Part shown: piece by piece, positions 6,876 to 14,334 of the stretch | How positions within the stretch are numbered: the first letter of the stretch is position 1 | How the letters are laid out: every line of letters begins with the position of its first letter | Assembly (NCBI GenBank): GCA_902766135.1 | Contig: CACXCK010000075.1 | Coordinates: forward strand, 1 to 16,064 | Source of the DNA: an uncultured Erysipelotrichaceae bacterium | Lineage (GTDB): Bacteria; Bacillota_I; Bacilli_A; RF39; UBA660 | DNA length: 16,064 nt | Direction: 5' to 3' | Made by a program: the position numbers and the translations under genes | Notes under the pieces: model-generated | The model's input: only the letters and a program-made list of their open reading frames with translations | The model's database searches: none | Told to the model about the DNA's origin: nothing

Positions 6876-7786
6876 CTAGTAAGCCTCATTTTTTCTAATG
6901 ATTCATCATAAAACTTTGGATTTTTTTCATATAACAAAGACGTATTCATCATTACCTTTTCTCTCTGATTTAAAAAATTAGATAAATAATATATTTGTTC
7001 ATCACTCATATTTAAACAAAAATCAAACCAACGATTTATTTCATAATTAGAATCATGCTCTAAATCAAAATAAATATCATCCAAACAATTGACATATGTA
7101 AGCTGATTAATTAGCATTGCCGCCGAAATATGAAGTGGTGAAACTCTTAACCTCGATGATTTAATTTTATTAACTAACTCAGTAAATTTAAGTTCATATA
7201 AAAGTCTAGCTGTTCTTCCATTACCATCTCCAAAAGGATGTATTCTAACAAATAATAAACTAACTAAAGCACTTTTTAAAAATGGATTACTATGAATTAA
7301 TGATAAAGAATTATCCTTATATATTTCAATAAATTGATTCATAAAATTTTGTATATCTTCTGCTTCAGCTCCATACCAATAAACATTCTTATTTCCAAGT
7401 TTATCCATATATCCAACACAAGCTTCTCCGCTTCGATATTCTCCTAATTTTTCATCATCTAGAGCAAATTGATGTAATTCTTTAATTCGCTTATTACTCA
7501 TGCCTAAATTATTAAAAAATATATTATTAGCCGATATATCAAGAGGATGAATAATATGATTTTCCATTAAATTAGAAGACTCAAATTCATTACGAAAAGA
7601 TTCAACTAAAAATGTACTGACAACATAATCTGGATATGACAATAATAACTCCATATATTTATCAAATTGTTCGCTAGTATCCTGAACATGTTCCAAAATA
7701 TTACTTTCTAATTTTATTTTTTTTACATATTCTTCTAACGAAAAAAGTTTAACTCTTTCCAAATTTTGACGATTAACAGGTCCCAT
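6851..7786 (-). CDS. Fic domain AMP-transferase (class II, N-terminal inhibitory motif)
   Basis: 311 residues. The catalytic motif HPFGDGNGR is intact at 183-191, with H183 the base and D187 the metal ligand. A match to the inhibitory motif (S/T)xxxE(G/N), SNLMEN, is at 71-76, ahead of the Fic core, which is the class II arrangement: E75 would block productive ATP binding until released. The hydrophobic YWYG segment at 136-139 fits the target-binding flap. Fic enzymes usually transfer AMP from ATP to a hydroxyl side chain of a target protein; the target here cannot be read from sequence. The gene follows the sigma-factor gene by 27 bases with a strong AAGGAGG (7794-7800), so the two are very likely cotranscribed. 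No antitoxin gene is adjacent, in keeping with built-in inhibition. The end overlaps a bidirectional terminator. Confidence 0.93.
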   Translation of the reverse strand: MGPVNRQNLERVKLFSLEEYVKKIKLESNILEHVQDTSEQFDKYMELLLSYPDYVVSTFLVESFRNEFESSNLMENHIIHPLDISANNIFFNNLGMSNKRIKELHQFALDDEKLGEYRSGEACVGYMDKLGNKNVYWYGAEAEDIQNFMNQFIEIYKDNSLSLIHSNPFLKSALVSLLFVRIHPFGDGNGRTARLLYELKFTELVNKIKSSRLRVSPLHISAAMLINQLTYVNCLDDIYFDLEHDSNYEINRWFDFCLNMSDEQIYYLSNFLNQREKVMMNTSLLYEKNPKFYDESLEKMRLTRKKKNLSL

Positions 7787-7813
7787 TATAACCCCTCCTT
7801 TTATTCATTACAC

Positions 7814-8998
7814 TTATTTTTTATGTTTAGCTAGTACTTTAGAATCTTCTACCTTATAAAAATTACTTAACGCATCTATTTTATCAGATGCTTTTTTATT
7901 ACCATCCATATATGTCATAAATCTGATTAAATAAGGTGATTTTTGAATTTTTGCTATACATCTAGACTGCAATTGTCTAACTCTCTCTCTCGTAACACCA
8001 TAAATATTACCAACTTCTTCAAGCGTATGAACTTTTCCATCAATAAAACCGAATCTTAACAATAATATTTCTTTTTCTCTATTAGTCAAATTAACATTAT
8101 CAAATAAGTCATCAACTATTTGTTTTAATTCTTTTTTTTCATAAGATTCTTCAATATTTTCATCTGAAGGAATAAAATCTCCCAATGTTGTATCTTCTTC
8201 ATCATTTATATATGTTTGTAAAGACAACATACTATAGTCACCTTCGTTTAAAGCTTTAAACGAAGCATCACTTAATCCCATATATTCTTTTATTTCATCT
8301 TGTGAAGGTTTATGACCATATTCTAATTCATAATTTCTCAAAAAAATTGCTAATTTTGCTCTTCTCTCATAATAATGAACTGGAAGCCTAATAGTTCTTC
8401 CTTTATCAGCTAACGCTCTTTTTATACTTTGTTTAATCCAATATACACCATAACCAGAAAATCTATAACCTAAACTATAATCAAACTTATCAACAGCTTT
8501 AATAAGTCCTACATTTCCTTCTTGAATTAAATCTAAAAAATCTAATCCATAACCTATATATTTTCTTGCCACAAATACTACTAGTCTTAAATTTCTTCTA
8601 ATAAATTCCTGTCTATAAAACTCATTACCCTTTTCAATCTCTTTTTTATAACTAACCTCTTCTTGAGCACTCATCAAAGGAATTTTACCAATTTCATCCA
8701 TATACATTTTAATACTATCACCTAAATAATAATCTTTTCCAAAATCATCAACTAACTTATCACCTTTAAGTAATTCACCATCCATAGCAGATACAGTATC
8801 AGTATATTCATTTTCAATTCTCTTATTTACAGACTTAATAATCTTTTTAAAATCAGCATTTTTACTATTAACAATTTCTTCATAAACCAAATGATCAACA
8901 ATATCGATAGGCAATAAATTATTCATAACAGTACTATTATTTTTTGATAAGTAATCTAATATTTTTTTCTTTAAAAGACGTATTTCTTCATCCATCAT
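7814..8998 (-). CDS. RpoD-like sigma-70 factor (possibly alternative, group 2 type)
   Basis: 394 residues from the chosen start. Region 1.2 (DSIKMYMDEIGKIPLM, 94-109), region 2 (about 130-200, with DFLDLIQEGNVGLIKAVDKF at 153-172), region 3 (208-280) and region 4 (300-352, with TREKEILLLRFG and VTRERVRQ) are all present. Region 2.4 departs from housekeeping sigma: YRFSGYGVYWIKQSIK (178-193) against the usual YKFSTYATWWIRQAIT, so positions equal to E. coli T429, W433 and T440 are G182, Y186 and K193. Region 4.2 and the extended -10 residues H208 and E211 are conserved. About 90 N-terminal residues show no clear region 1.1. The frame stays open upstream to 9118, but the promoter at 9024-9052 would start RNA downstream of those extra starts, and GGGGG (9003-9007) serves the ATG pair at 8998/8995. 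It is followed by a Fic gene, not next to dnaG, so whether it is the main sigma is open. Confidence 0.88.
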   Translation of the reverse strand: MMDEEIRLLKKKILDYLSKNNSTVMNNLLPIDIVDHLVYEEIVNSKNADFKKIIKSVNKRIENEYTDTVSAMDGELLKGDKLVDDFGKDYYLGDSIKMYMDEIGKIPLMSAQEEVSYKKEIEKGNEFYRQEFIRRNLRLVVFVARKYIGYGLDFLDLIQEGNVGLIKAVDKFDYSLGYRFSGYGVYWIKQSIKRALADKGRTIRLPVHYYERRAKLAIFLRNYELEYGHKPSQDEIKEYMGLSDASFKALNEGDYSMLSLQTYINDEEDTTLGDFIPSDENIEESYEKKELKQIVDDLFDNVNLTNREKEILLLRFGFIDGKVHTLEEVGNIYGVTRERVRQLQSRCIAKIQKSPYLIRFMTYMDGNKKASDKIDALSNFYKVEDSKVLAKHKK

Positions 8999-9002
8999 AA
9001 TG

Positions 9003-9010
9003 CCCCCTTT
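9003..9010 (-). promoter_or_regulatory. Ribosome binding site fixing the sigma-factor start
   Basis: AAAGGGGG ends four bases before the ATG at 8998 and seven before the next in-frame ATG at 8995. Either could be used. It argues against starts further upstream, which lack such a site. Confidence 0.6.
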
Positions 9011-9023
9011 AAATTTGGCCATT

Positions 9024-9052
9024 ATAATACCACTTTTTCTAAAAAAAGTAAA
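9024..9052 (-). promoter_or_regulatory. Promoter candidate for the sigma factor-Fic unit
   Basis: On the minus strand -35 TTTACT (9052-9047) and an extended -10 TGGTATTAT (TATTAT at 9029-9024) have a 17-base spacer. An overlapping TATAAT at 9026-9021 would give a 20-base spacer and is less likely. RNA would start near 9017. The -35 overlaps the tail of the ung terminator. Confidence 0.6.
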
Positions 9053-9086
9053 GAAAAAGAATACATCTATAAAAAAGACTGTATTC
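9051..9086 (-). terminator. Terminator after ung (end of the rplI-ung operon)
   Basis: On the minus strand GAATACA (9065-9059 complement) pairs with TGTATTC across a 14-base loop that can add a short TCT/AGA pair, and TTTTTCTTT follows. It begins seven bases after the ung stop. Confidence 0.65.
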
Positions 9087-9092
9087 CACAAT

Positions 9093-9746
9093 TTACCATT
9101 TAATAGGTTGTATTCCATTCTTTTCTAAAAAATTATTAGTCTTAGAAAATGGTTTACTACCAAAAAAACCATGATATGCCGAAAAAGGACTAGGGTGTGT
9201 AGACTCTATCACTAAATGTCTTGGATTAGTTATTAACTTTTTCTTTTCTCTTGCAAAATTTCCCCACAAAATAAATACAACAGGTGTTTCTTTTTGATTA
9301 ACTTTACTAATTATATAGTCAGTTAATCTTTCCCATCCCAAATTACGATGAGAAGCTGGTTTGTCTTTTTGCACAGTTAACACAGCATTTAAAAGAAGAA
9401 CACCCTCACGAGCCCAACTAGTTAAATCACCATCCATTCGCGGTTTAATTCCTAAATCATCATCTAATTCTTTATATATATTCTGAAGAGATGGTGGTAT
9501 TTTAACACCCTTTTGCACCGAAAAAGATAAACCATGAGCTTCTCCTACACCATGATAAGGATCTTGCCCAACAATAACAACTTTAACATTTTTATATGGC
9601 GTTAATTTTAATGCTTCAAAAACATGATCACGAGGAGGATATATTTCCTTTGTCTGATATTCATGTAGAACCAAAGCCATAAACTTCTTAAATCCAGGAC
9701 TATCCCAAACTGTCTTTAATACATTATCCCAATCATTACCTATCAT
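9093..9746 (-). CDS. ung: Uracil-DNA glycosylase
   Basis: 217 residues, normal for family 1 UDG. It removes uracil from DNA to start base excision repair. Motif A GQDPYHG (60-66) carries the catalytic D62; motif B is HPSPFS (184-189), with H184 the second catalytic residue, where many homologues have HPSPLS. LLLNAVLTV (117-125) and VFILWGNFA (157-165) are further conserved blocks. It is the last gene of the rplI operon, eight bases after rlmH, with AGGTGAT before the ATG, and is closed by a terminator. Confidence 0.97.
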   Translation of the reverse strand: MIGNDWDNVLKTVWDSPGFKKFMALVLHEYQTKEIYPPRDHVFEALKLTPYKNVKVVIVGQDPYHGVGEAHGLSFSVQKGVKIPPSLQNIYKELDDDLGIKPRMDGDLTSWAREGVLLLNAVLTVQKDKPASHRNLGWERLTDYIISKVNQKETPVVFILWGNFAREKKKLITNPRHLVIESTHPSPFSAYHGFFGSKPFSKTNNFLEKNGIQPIKW

Positions 9747-9754
9747 ACAATCAC

Positions 9755-10192
9755 CTACTTATGATAACTTTCGTTATTTATAATTTTAAATGCTCTATAT
9801 ATTTGTTCCAAAATCATTCCCCTAAAAAGGCCATGTGGAAAAGTCATTTGAGAAAAAGATAACGAATAATTAGCTCTTTTCTTAATATCTTCATGTAACC
9901 CAAGAGAACTTCCAATCACAAATACAATACTAGATGATTCTAAAAAAACACTTTCTAGCTTTCTTGCAAAAGAAACACTATCTAAATGATTTCCCGAAAT
10001 ATCCAAAGCAATAACATAATCTCTATTATTAATATGCTGTAGTATATGTTCTTTTTCTAGAGTCAAATCATTTTCATCTTTAAGTTCAACTATCTCTATT
10101 TTATGATACTTACTTATCCTCTTCTCATAATCACTAACTAATTCTTTTAAATATTTTTCTTTTAATTTACCTAGACATAATATTTTGATCAC
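9755..10192 (-). CDS. rlmH: 23S rRNA pseudouridine(1915) N3-methyltransferase RlmH
   Basis: 145 residues, about 10-14 shorter than the usual 155-159. RlmH is a SPOUT enzyme that uses S-adenosylmethionine to methylate pseudouridine 1915 in helix 69 of 23S rRNA on assembled ribosomes. The knot region shows the cofactor loop FVIGSSLGL (91-99), SFSQMTFPH (112-120), the helix ILEQIYRAF (127-135) and the invariant C-terminal YHK. Start: the reading frame begins with GTG at 10192, inside walJ (26-base overlap), supported by GGAGGT at 10198-10203 five bases upstream; there is no suitable ATG. Its place just after walJ matches its common position in Bacilli. Confidence 0.96.
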   Translation of the reverse strand: MIKILCLGKLKEKYLKELVSDYEKRISKYHKIEIVELKDENDLTLEKEHILQHINNRDYVIALDISGNHLDSVSFARKLESVFLESSSIVFVIGSSLGLHEDIKKRANYSLSFSQMTFPHGLFRGMILEQIYRAFKIINNESYHK

Positions 10193-10949
10193 TTGTTACC
10201 TCCACAATTTCATCAGGCTTAGCACATTCCACATCATCAAACGAAACCCCATATTCTTGCATAGTCTCATTAAACATTTCTAAGGCCTTTAAAGGTGTAT
10301 TATTGTGCTCAGATAAATGCATTAAAATAACTTTTTTAGTATTATTCCCAATTAACTTTGAAAGATAAAAACTACTATCCTTATTAGATAAATGCCCAAG
10401 TGTGCCAAGAACTCTTTGTTTAAGCCATTTTGGATATGGACCATTCATTAGCATTTCAATATCATGATTACTTTCCATCAAATAATAAGTTCTATTCTGT
10501 AGCATCTTAAAATACTTAGAATTTAAATAACCAGTATCCGTTAAATAAACAACACTTTCATCACCATTTTCTAGTAAATAAGACCTATGATCACTAGAAT
10601 CATGACTACCTTTAAAAGGAGTCACTTTAATATTATCTATATAAAAATTATCATTAAAAACAACAACATTATCATAATCCTGTAAATAATCCAAATCATA
10701 AAACATTTTTTCTGTTAAATATACCTTAGCATGCGATTTTTTTAAAAATACTCTTAATGCACTAACATGATCATCATGTGTATGACTAATTAAAATAGCA
10801 TCAATATCTCGAGCACTAACACCAATACTTTCTAATTTATCAGACACGTACTTGGCATTTCTACCACAATCAAGCAATATATTTTTTCCATTACAAGAAA
10901 AGAAAGTACAGTTGCCTGTACTTCCACTTGCCAAAACAACTACTCTCAT
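10167..10949 (-). CDS. walJ: WalJ/YycJ-like metallo-beta-lactamase-fold hydrolase
   Basis: 260 residues. The MBL fold has its metal ligands: HTHDDH at 56-61, H116 (GSHDSSD), D138 (YLTDTG), H186 (GHLSN) and H211 (MHLSEHN). The stretch MESNHDIEMLMNG...LGHLSN (158-189) is characteristic of WalJ. In Bacilli this protein is encoded with the WalRK cell-wall regulators and is thought to act as a nuclease or hydrolase linking wall or DNA metabolism; the substrate is not settled. Here walR, walK, walH and walI are missing from the locus. The start is taken at the ATG at 10949, which overlaps the TGA of the preceding peptidase (ATGA) and has GGAG nine bases upstream; an ATG five codons earlier at 10964 is possible but has no evident site. 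Confidence 0.92.
   Translation of the reverse strand: MRVVVLASGSTGNCTFFSCNGKNILLDCGRNAKYVSDKLESIGVSARDIDAILISHTHDDHVSALRVFLKKSHAKVYLTEKMFYDLDYLQDYDNVVVFNDNFYIDNIKVTPFKGSHDSSDHRSYLLENGDESVVYLTDTGYLNSKYFKMLQNRTYYLMESNHDIEMLMNGPYPKWLKQRVLGTLGHLSNKDSSFYLSKLIGNNTKKVILMHLSEHNNTPLKALEMFNETMQEYGVSFDDVECAKPDEIVEVTSDQNIMSR
10198..10203 (-). promoter_or_regulatory. Ribosome binding site for the GTG start of rlmH
   Basis: GGAGGT lies five bases before the GTG, entirely within walJ coding sequence. It decides the rlmH start and implies coupled translation of walJ and rlmH. Confidence 0.7.
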
Positions 10950-12469
10950 CGATACAAACTCCATGGACTATGCCATTTACCACCATGGTTAGGGAATCCA
11001 ACAGCAAAACCAAAGTGTAAGTGTGTACCAGTTGAAGAACCACTACTTCCCATGTAAGCAATTACTTGTCCTTTAGAAACTTGTTGACCATTACTTACAG
11101 GAATATTAGTTGTAATATGAGCATACATTGTATAGAAATTATTCTCATGCTGTATTACGACGTAGTTTCCATAACTTCCACCACACATACTTCCTAAATA
11201 ACCATAATTAGCACAACCATTATTAACTTCAACTACCTTGCCACCACGTGCAGCATAAATTGGCGAACCAAATCCAGTACCAGATATATCAATTGCGTTA
11301 TGGAAAGATCCCCAACGATATTCATAATCAGTCGTAATGACATATGGTGTTTTAGTTGGCCAAGCCCAATCAAGACCAGTAGATATCGTACCACCTGTTC
11401 CACCACTTATAAATGAATAACTAGGTCCTACAGATGTTACCTCTTCAACAGGCTCACGAATTGTAACTGAACTAACCATGTTAGTTTCTTGTGATCTTTC
11501 ACCATTAATAATACGTAACTCTTGTGTAGCTCTAACTATTCCTGTCACACCTGCTTGCGTAACAACTCTCTGACCTCTAGCTAAATTATTATCAACAACA
11601 GTTCTCTTAGTATAGGCTTGCTCTACATCTTCAGTAACACGAACTTCTTCATATAAATTAAGAATAGGACTAACTAAACTATTATTCATCTTATCCCCAA
11701 TTGCCAAAACTGCGTTCTCACTACGATATTTAGGATTAGCAATCAAAAGTTCACGTACATTTAATTTACTAGCTTCAGCAATACTAGCTAAAGTATCACC
11801 TGCTTTTACAACATAGTTTTCTTGACTATCAGTAGTTCCATATAATAAATACTGCGTAAGTTCATTAGCATCAGTAAATATCTTATTCTTAGTCGAAATA
11901 TATGTTTTCTTAATCGTTATAGTCTCTTCAAACTCCATATGCTTAATAATCGAACCAACAGTTTTAATTTCTTCTTGACTATTATTAATATAGTTTAAAT
12001 AATCATTCTCATCCACAAAAGTAATTACAAAATTATACTCTGCTTTCTTAAAAACTTCATCATCAAGAACATAAATATTTTGTACCTTTGACTCCCCATC
12101 TTCATTAGGCGGAGATGTAATAGTTATCTGATATCCTTCAATTGTAAAAGCACTCTTTTCTTTAATTCGCTCATAAATATTACTAGCTGAAGAAACATTT
12201 TCATCATTCGTAACATATTCAAGTATTTGAAACCCGTTTGGCGGATAAACCTTACTAACATTATAAGCATCCTTAATATCTTGTTGTTCTTCATTAATTA
12301 GATTTAATAACTCAGTTTTATTATCAACAAGTCCTATTTTTTCACCATCTAAATATACTTGATAAACATGAGAAAAAGTTGCATTATTCTTATGAAAACC
12401 TAACAGAATACAACTAATAATCATTACTAATAAAGATATCAAAAATATAAGTTTATCTTTACTATTCAC
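10946..12469 (-). CDS. Membrane-anchored LysM-G5-M23 peptidoglycan hydrolase
   Basis: 507 residues. An N-terminal membrane helix (about 7-24) without an obvious cleavage site is followed by an extracellular region (30-215) with no recognised domain, a LysM domain (YVVKAGDTLASIAEASKLN at 219-237, ending near 265), a G5-like domain (about 274-347, EEVRVTEDVE...) and a C-terminal M23/LytM domain (368-507). Zinc and catalytic residues are H390 and D394 (HNAID), H451 (YAH), H483 and H485 (THLHF), so it should be an active endopeptidase. LysM and G5 bind glycan N-acetyl sugars and hold it in the wall. The start is GTG at 12469 with AGGAGG (12478-12483) eight bases upstream, overlapping the dnaB stop; the stop is TGA. 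C419 and C429 may form a disulphide. It sits between dnaB and walJ, where walRKHI would be expected. It is a paralogue of the FtsEX-linked peptidase in the M23 domain. Confidence 0.92.
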   Translation of the reverse strand: MNSKDKLIFLISLLVMIISCILLGFHKNNATFSHVYQVYLDGEKIGLVDNKTELLNLINEEQQDIKDAYNVSKVYPPNGFQILEYVTNDENVSSASNIYERIKEKSAFTIEGYQITITSPPNEDGESKVQNIYVLDDEVFKKAEYNFVITFVDENDYLNYINNSQEEIKTVGSIIKHMEFEETITIKKTYISTKNKIFTDANELTQYLLYGTTDSQENYVVKAGDTLASIAEASKLNVRELLIANPKYRSENAVLAIGDKMNNSLVSPILNLYEEVRVTEDVEQAYTKRTVVDNNLARGQRVVTQAGVTGIVRATQELRIINGERSQETNMVSSVTIREPVEEVTSVGPSYSFISGGTGGTISTGLDWAWPTKTPYVITTDYEYRWGSFHNAIDISGTGFGSPIYAARGGKVVEVNNGCANYGYLGSMCGGSYGNYVVIQHENNFYTMYAHITTNIPVSNGQQVSKGQVIAYMGSSGSSTGTHLHFGFAVGFPNHGGKWHSPWSLYR

Positions 12470-12481
12470 ACTACCATCCTC

Positions 12482-13831
12482 CTAAAATGCATTCTCATCC
12501 ATTGACGTATATGCTTTAAATGAACTTTTATTAAGTTCAAAAAGTAACTGAAATAAACCTGTTGAACCACGACGATGCTTAGCAATAATAATATCAACAG
12601 GAACTATATTAGACTTATTATCACTAGACTTTGCCTCAAAATAGTCTTGTCTATTAATAAATAATACTAAATCTGCATCTTGCTCAATAGAACCAGATTC
12701 ACGTAAGTCTGCAAGTCTTGGCTGATTACTCTCTCTTCGCTCAGCATTACGTGATAACTGCGCTAACGCAATAACAGGCACCTTTAATTCCATTGCCATC
12801 GTTTTAAAAGCACGGCTTATCTCTGATACTTCAACCTGTCTAGATTCCACTCTTCCACCCGTTGTAACAAGCTGTAAGTAGTCAATTACAACAAGCCCAA
12901 GTCCTTCCGGACTCGCAGCTAACCTACGACACTTAGCCTTAATCTCAGGTGCAGTAATAGAAGCATTATCTTCAATATATATATTTGTATCAGATAATTC
13001 GCTCATTGCCTCTGTGTATCTTTTCCAATCATTATCTCCCATCATGCCTGTTTTTAACTTATCAGCCTCAATTTGGCCAACAGAACTAATCATACGATTA
13101 ACGAGCATCTCAGCACTCATCTCCAAGTTAAAAATAGCTACAGCTTTTTTAGTACTCATCGCCGCATTTGTAGCTAAGTTAAGTACAAAAGCCGTTTTAC
13201 CCATACCAGGACGAGCTGCAATAATAATTAGTTCTCCTTCATGTAATCCACTAGTTGCCTTATCTAAATCTTTAAATCCAGTTGTAATACCTGTAACTGG
13301 ATTCTTATTTTTACTTAATAATTCCAAATTCTCTTTAGCTGCCTTTAGTGCTTCACTAATGGGCTTAAACTCACTTGTTTGTCTAGTCTTAACAACATTC
13401 AATAATTTCTGCTCAGAACTATCCAGAATTTGAACTAAACCATCTTCTTCATTATAAGCTTCAGTAATAATATCCGTTGCGGTATCAATTAACTTCCTTC
13501 TAGTTGCTTTATCCTTAACTATATCAATATAATAATCAAGATTAGCGCTAGTTGCAACAGAATCAACAACATCACTTAAATAATCTACTCCACCTATAGC
13601 ATTCAAATTCTTCTGCTTATCTAACTCATTTTTAACAGTTGTAATATCAATAGGAATTCTCTCATGATGAAGTTCTACTAGAGCTTCATATATTTTTTTA
13701 TTTGCTTCACTAAAAAACATATCAGGTGTTATACTTTCAGTTATCCTCTCCATTGCATATGGATTTAAAAAAGCAACACCTAATACACTCATTTCAGCTT
13801 CTAAATTCTGAGGTAAAACTCTAGCCGCCAT
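12482..13831 (-). CDS. dnaB: Replicative DNA helicase DnaB (DnaC of B. subtilis)
   Basis: 449 residues, the usual length. It unwinds DNA 5' to 3' as a hexamer at the fork and interacts with primase. The N-terminal domain (1-105) begins with LPQNLEAEMSVLG, and the RecA-like ATPase domain follows: Walker A ARPGMGKT (206-213), Walker B LVVIDYLQL (313-321), RLADLRESGSIEQDAD (372-387) and the arginine-finger region KHRRGSTG (418-425). No intein is present. It lies eight bases after rplI, its ribosome binding site falling in the rplI tail, which is the conserved rplI-dnaB order near the origin in Bacilli. Confidence 0.97.
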   Translation of the reverse strand: MAARVLPQNLEAEMSVLGVAFLNPYAMERITESITPDMFFSEANKKIYEALVELHHERIPIDITTVKNELDKQKNLNAIGGVDYLSDVVDSVATSANLDYYIDIVKDKATRRKLIDTATDIITEAYNEEDGLVQILDSSEQKLLNVVKTRQTSEFKPISEALKAAKENLELLSKNKNPVTGITTGFKDLDKATSGLHEGELIIIAARPGMGKTAFVLNLATNAAMSTKKAVAIFNLEMSAEMLVNRMISSVGQIEADKLKTGMMGDNDWKRYTEAMSELSDTNIYIEDNASITAPEIKAKCRRLAASPEGLGLVVIDYLQLVTTGGRVESRQVEVSEISRAFKTMAMELKVPVIALAQLSRNAERRESNQPRLADLRESGSIEQDADLVLFINRQDYFEAKSSDNKSNIVPVDIIIAKHRRGSTGLFQLLFELNKSSFKAYTSMDENAF

Positions 13832-13839
13832 AAAAACAC

Positions 13840-14280
13840 CTACTTCTTTAATACCACTTTCAAACTCACTACAACCCTCTTATGTAATTCTATTCTTACT
13901 TCATGTGTACCAAGTGTATCCAAATTATGATCCATTCTAATACACTTCTTATCTATATCATAACCCATTTTCTTTAACTCTTCATTAATAGCTTTAGAAG
14001 ACACTACACCAAATACTTTATCTTCCTTACCAGTTTTAACTTTAAAAGTAATAGTTTTCTTCTCAAGATCACGCTTTATCTCGTTATACTTAGAAACAAG
14101 CGCTTCCTCCTCTAAATGTCTATCCAAAAGAGACTTATCTAATACTTCTTGACTCTTTTTAGACTGTTTAACAGCAAGTCCATTCTTAATTAAATAATTA
14201 ATAGCATAACCATCGCTTACTTCAATTACATCATCTTTTTTACCTTGTTTCTTGACATCTTTAAGTAATATAACTTTCAT
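13840..14280 (-). CDS. rplI: Large ribosomal subunit protein bL9
   Basis: 146 residues from the ATG at 14280. The N-terminal rRNA-binding domain begins MKVILLKDVKKQGKK and contains DGYAINYLIKNGLA (23-36); a connecting helix (about 40-75) leads to the C-terminal domain with GKEDKVFGVVSSKAI (84-98). bL9 binds 23S rRNA at the base of the L1 stalk. The start at 14280 fits the family's MKVILL beginning and has AAAGGG ten bases upstream; an in-frame GTG three codons earlier lies too close to that site. First gene of the rplI-dnaB-M23-walJ-rlmH-ung operon, with a promoter candidate immediately upstream. Confidence 0.96.
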   Translation of the reverse strand: MKVILLKDVKKQGKKDDVIEVSDGYAINYLIKNGLAVKQSKKSQEVLDKSLLDRHLEEEALVSKYNEIKRDLEKKTITFKVKTGKEDKVFGVVSSKAINEELKKMGYDIDKKCIRMDHNLDTLGTHEVRIELHKRVVVSLKVVLKK

Positions 14281-14306
14281 AAGACTCACGCCCTTTCTGT
14301 TAAACT

Positions 14307-14334
14307 ATTATAACACATTATGGAAGAATAACAA
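14307..14334 (-). promoter_or_regulatory. Promoter candidate for the rplI-to-ung operon
   Basis: On the minus strand -35 TTGTTA (14334-14329) and an extended -10 TGTTATAAT (TATAAT at 14312-14307) have a 16-base spacer. RNA would start near 14300, about 20 bases before rplI. The -35 lies inside the 3' end of the antiporter gene. No terminator separates the two genes, so read-through from the antiporter is also likely. Confidence 0.65.

Noticed and set aside
8999..9118. Upstream extension of the sigma-factor frame by 40 residues
   Set aside because: The extra residues overlap the end of ung, its terminator and the sigma promoter; RNA from that promoter would begin downstream of the extra starts, and none has a ribosome binding site.
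9815..9850. RlmH FPHG in place of the more common FPHQ as a damaged active site
   Set aside because: This position varies in the family (the E. coli enzyme has PHP), and all other motifs are intact.
10950..10964. walJ start at the ATG five codons upstream
   Set aside because: No ribosome binding site precedes it, whereas the ATG at 10949 has GGAG at the right distance, overlaps the previous stop and gives the family's usual beginning.
14281..14289. GTG start for rplI three codons upstream
   Set aside because: It lies too close to AAAGGG, and bL9 proteins begin MKVILL, matching the ATG at 14280.
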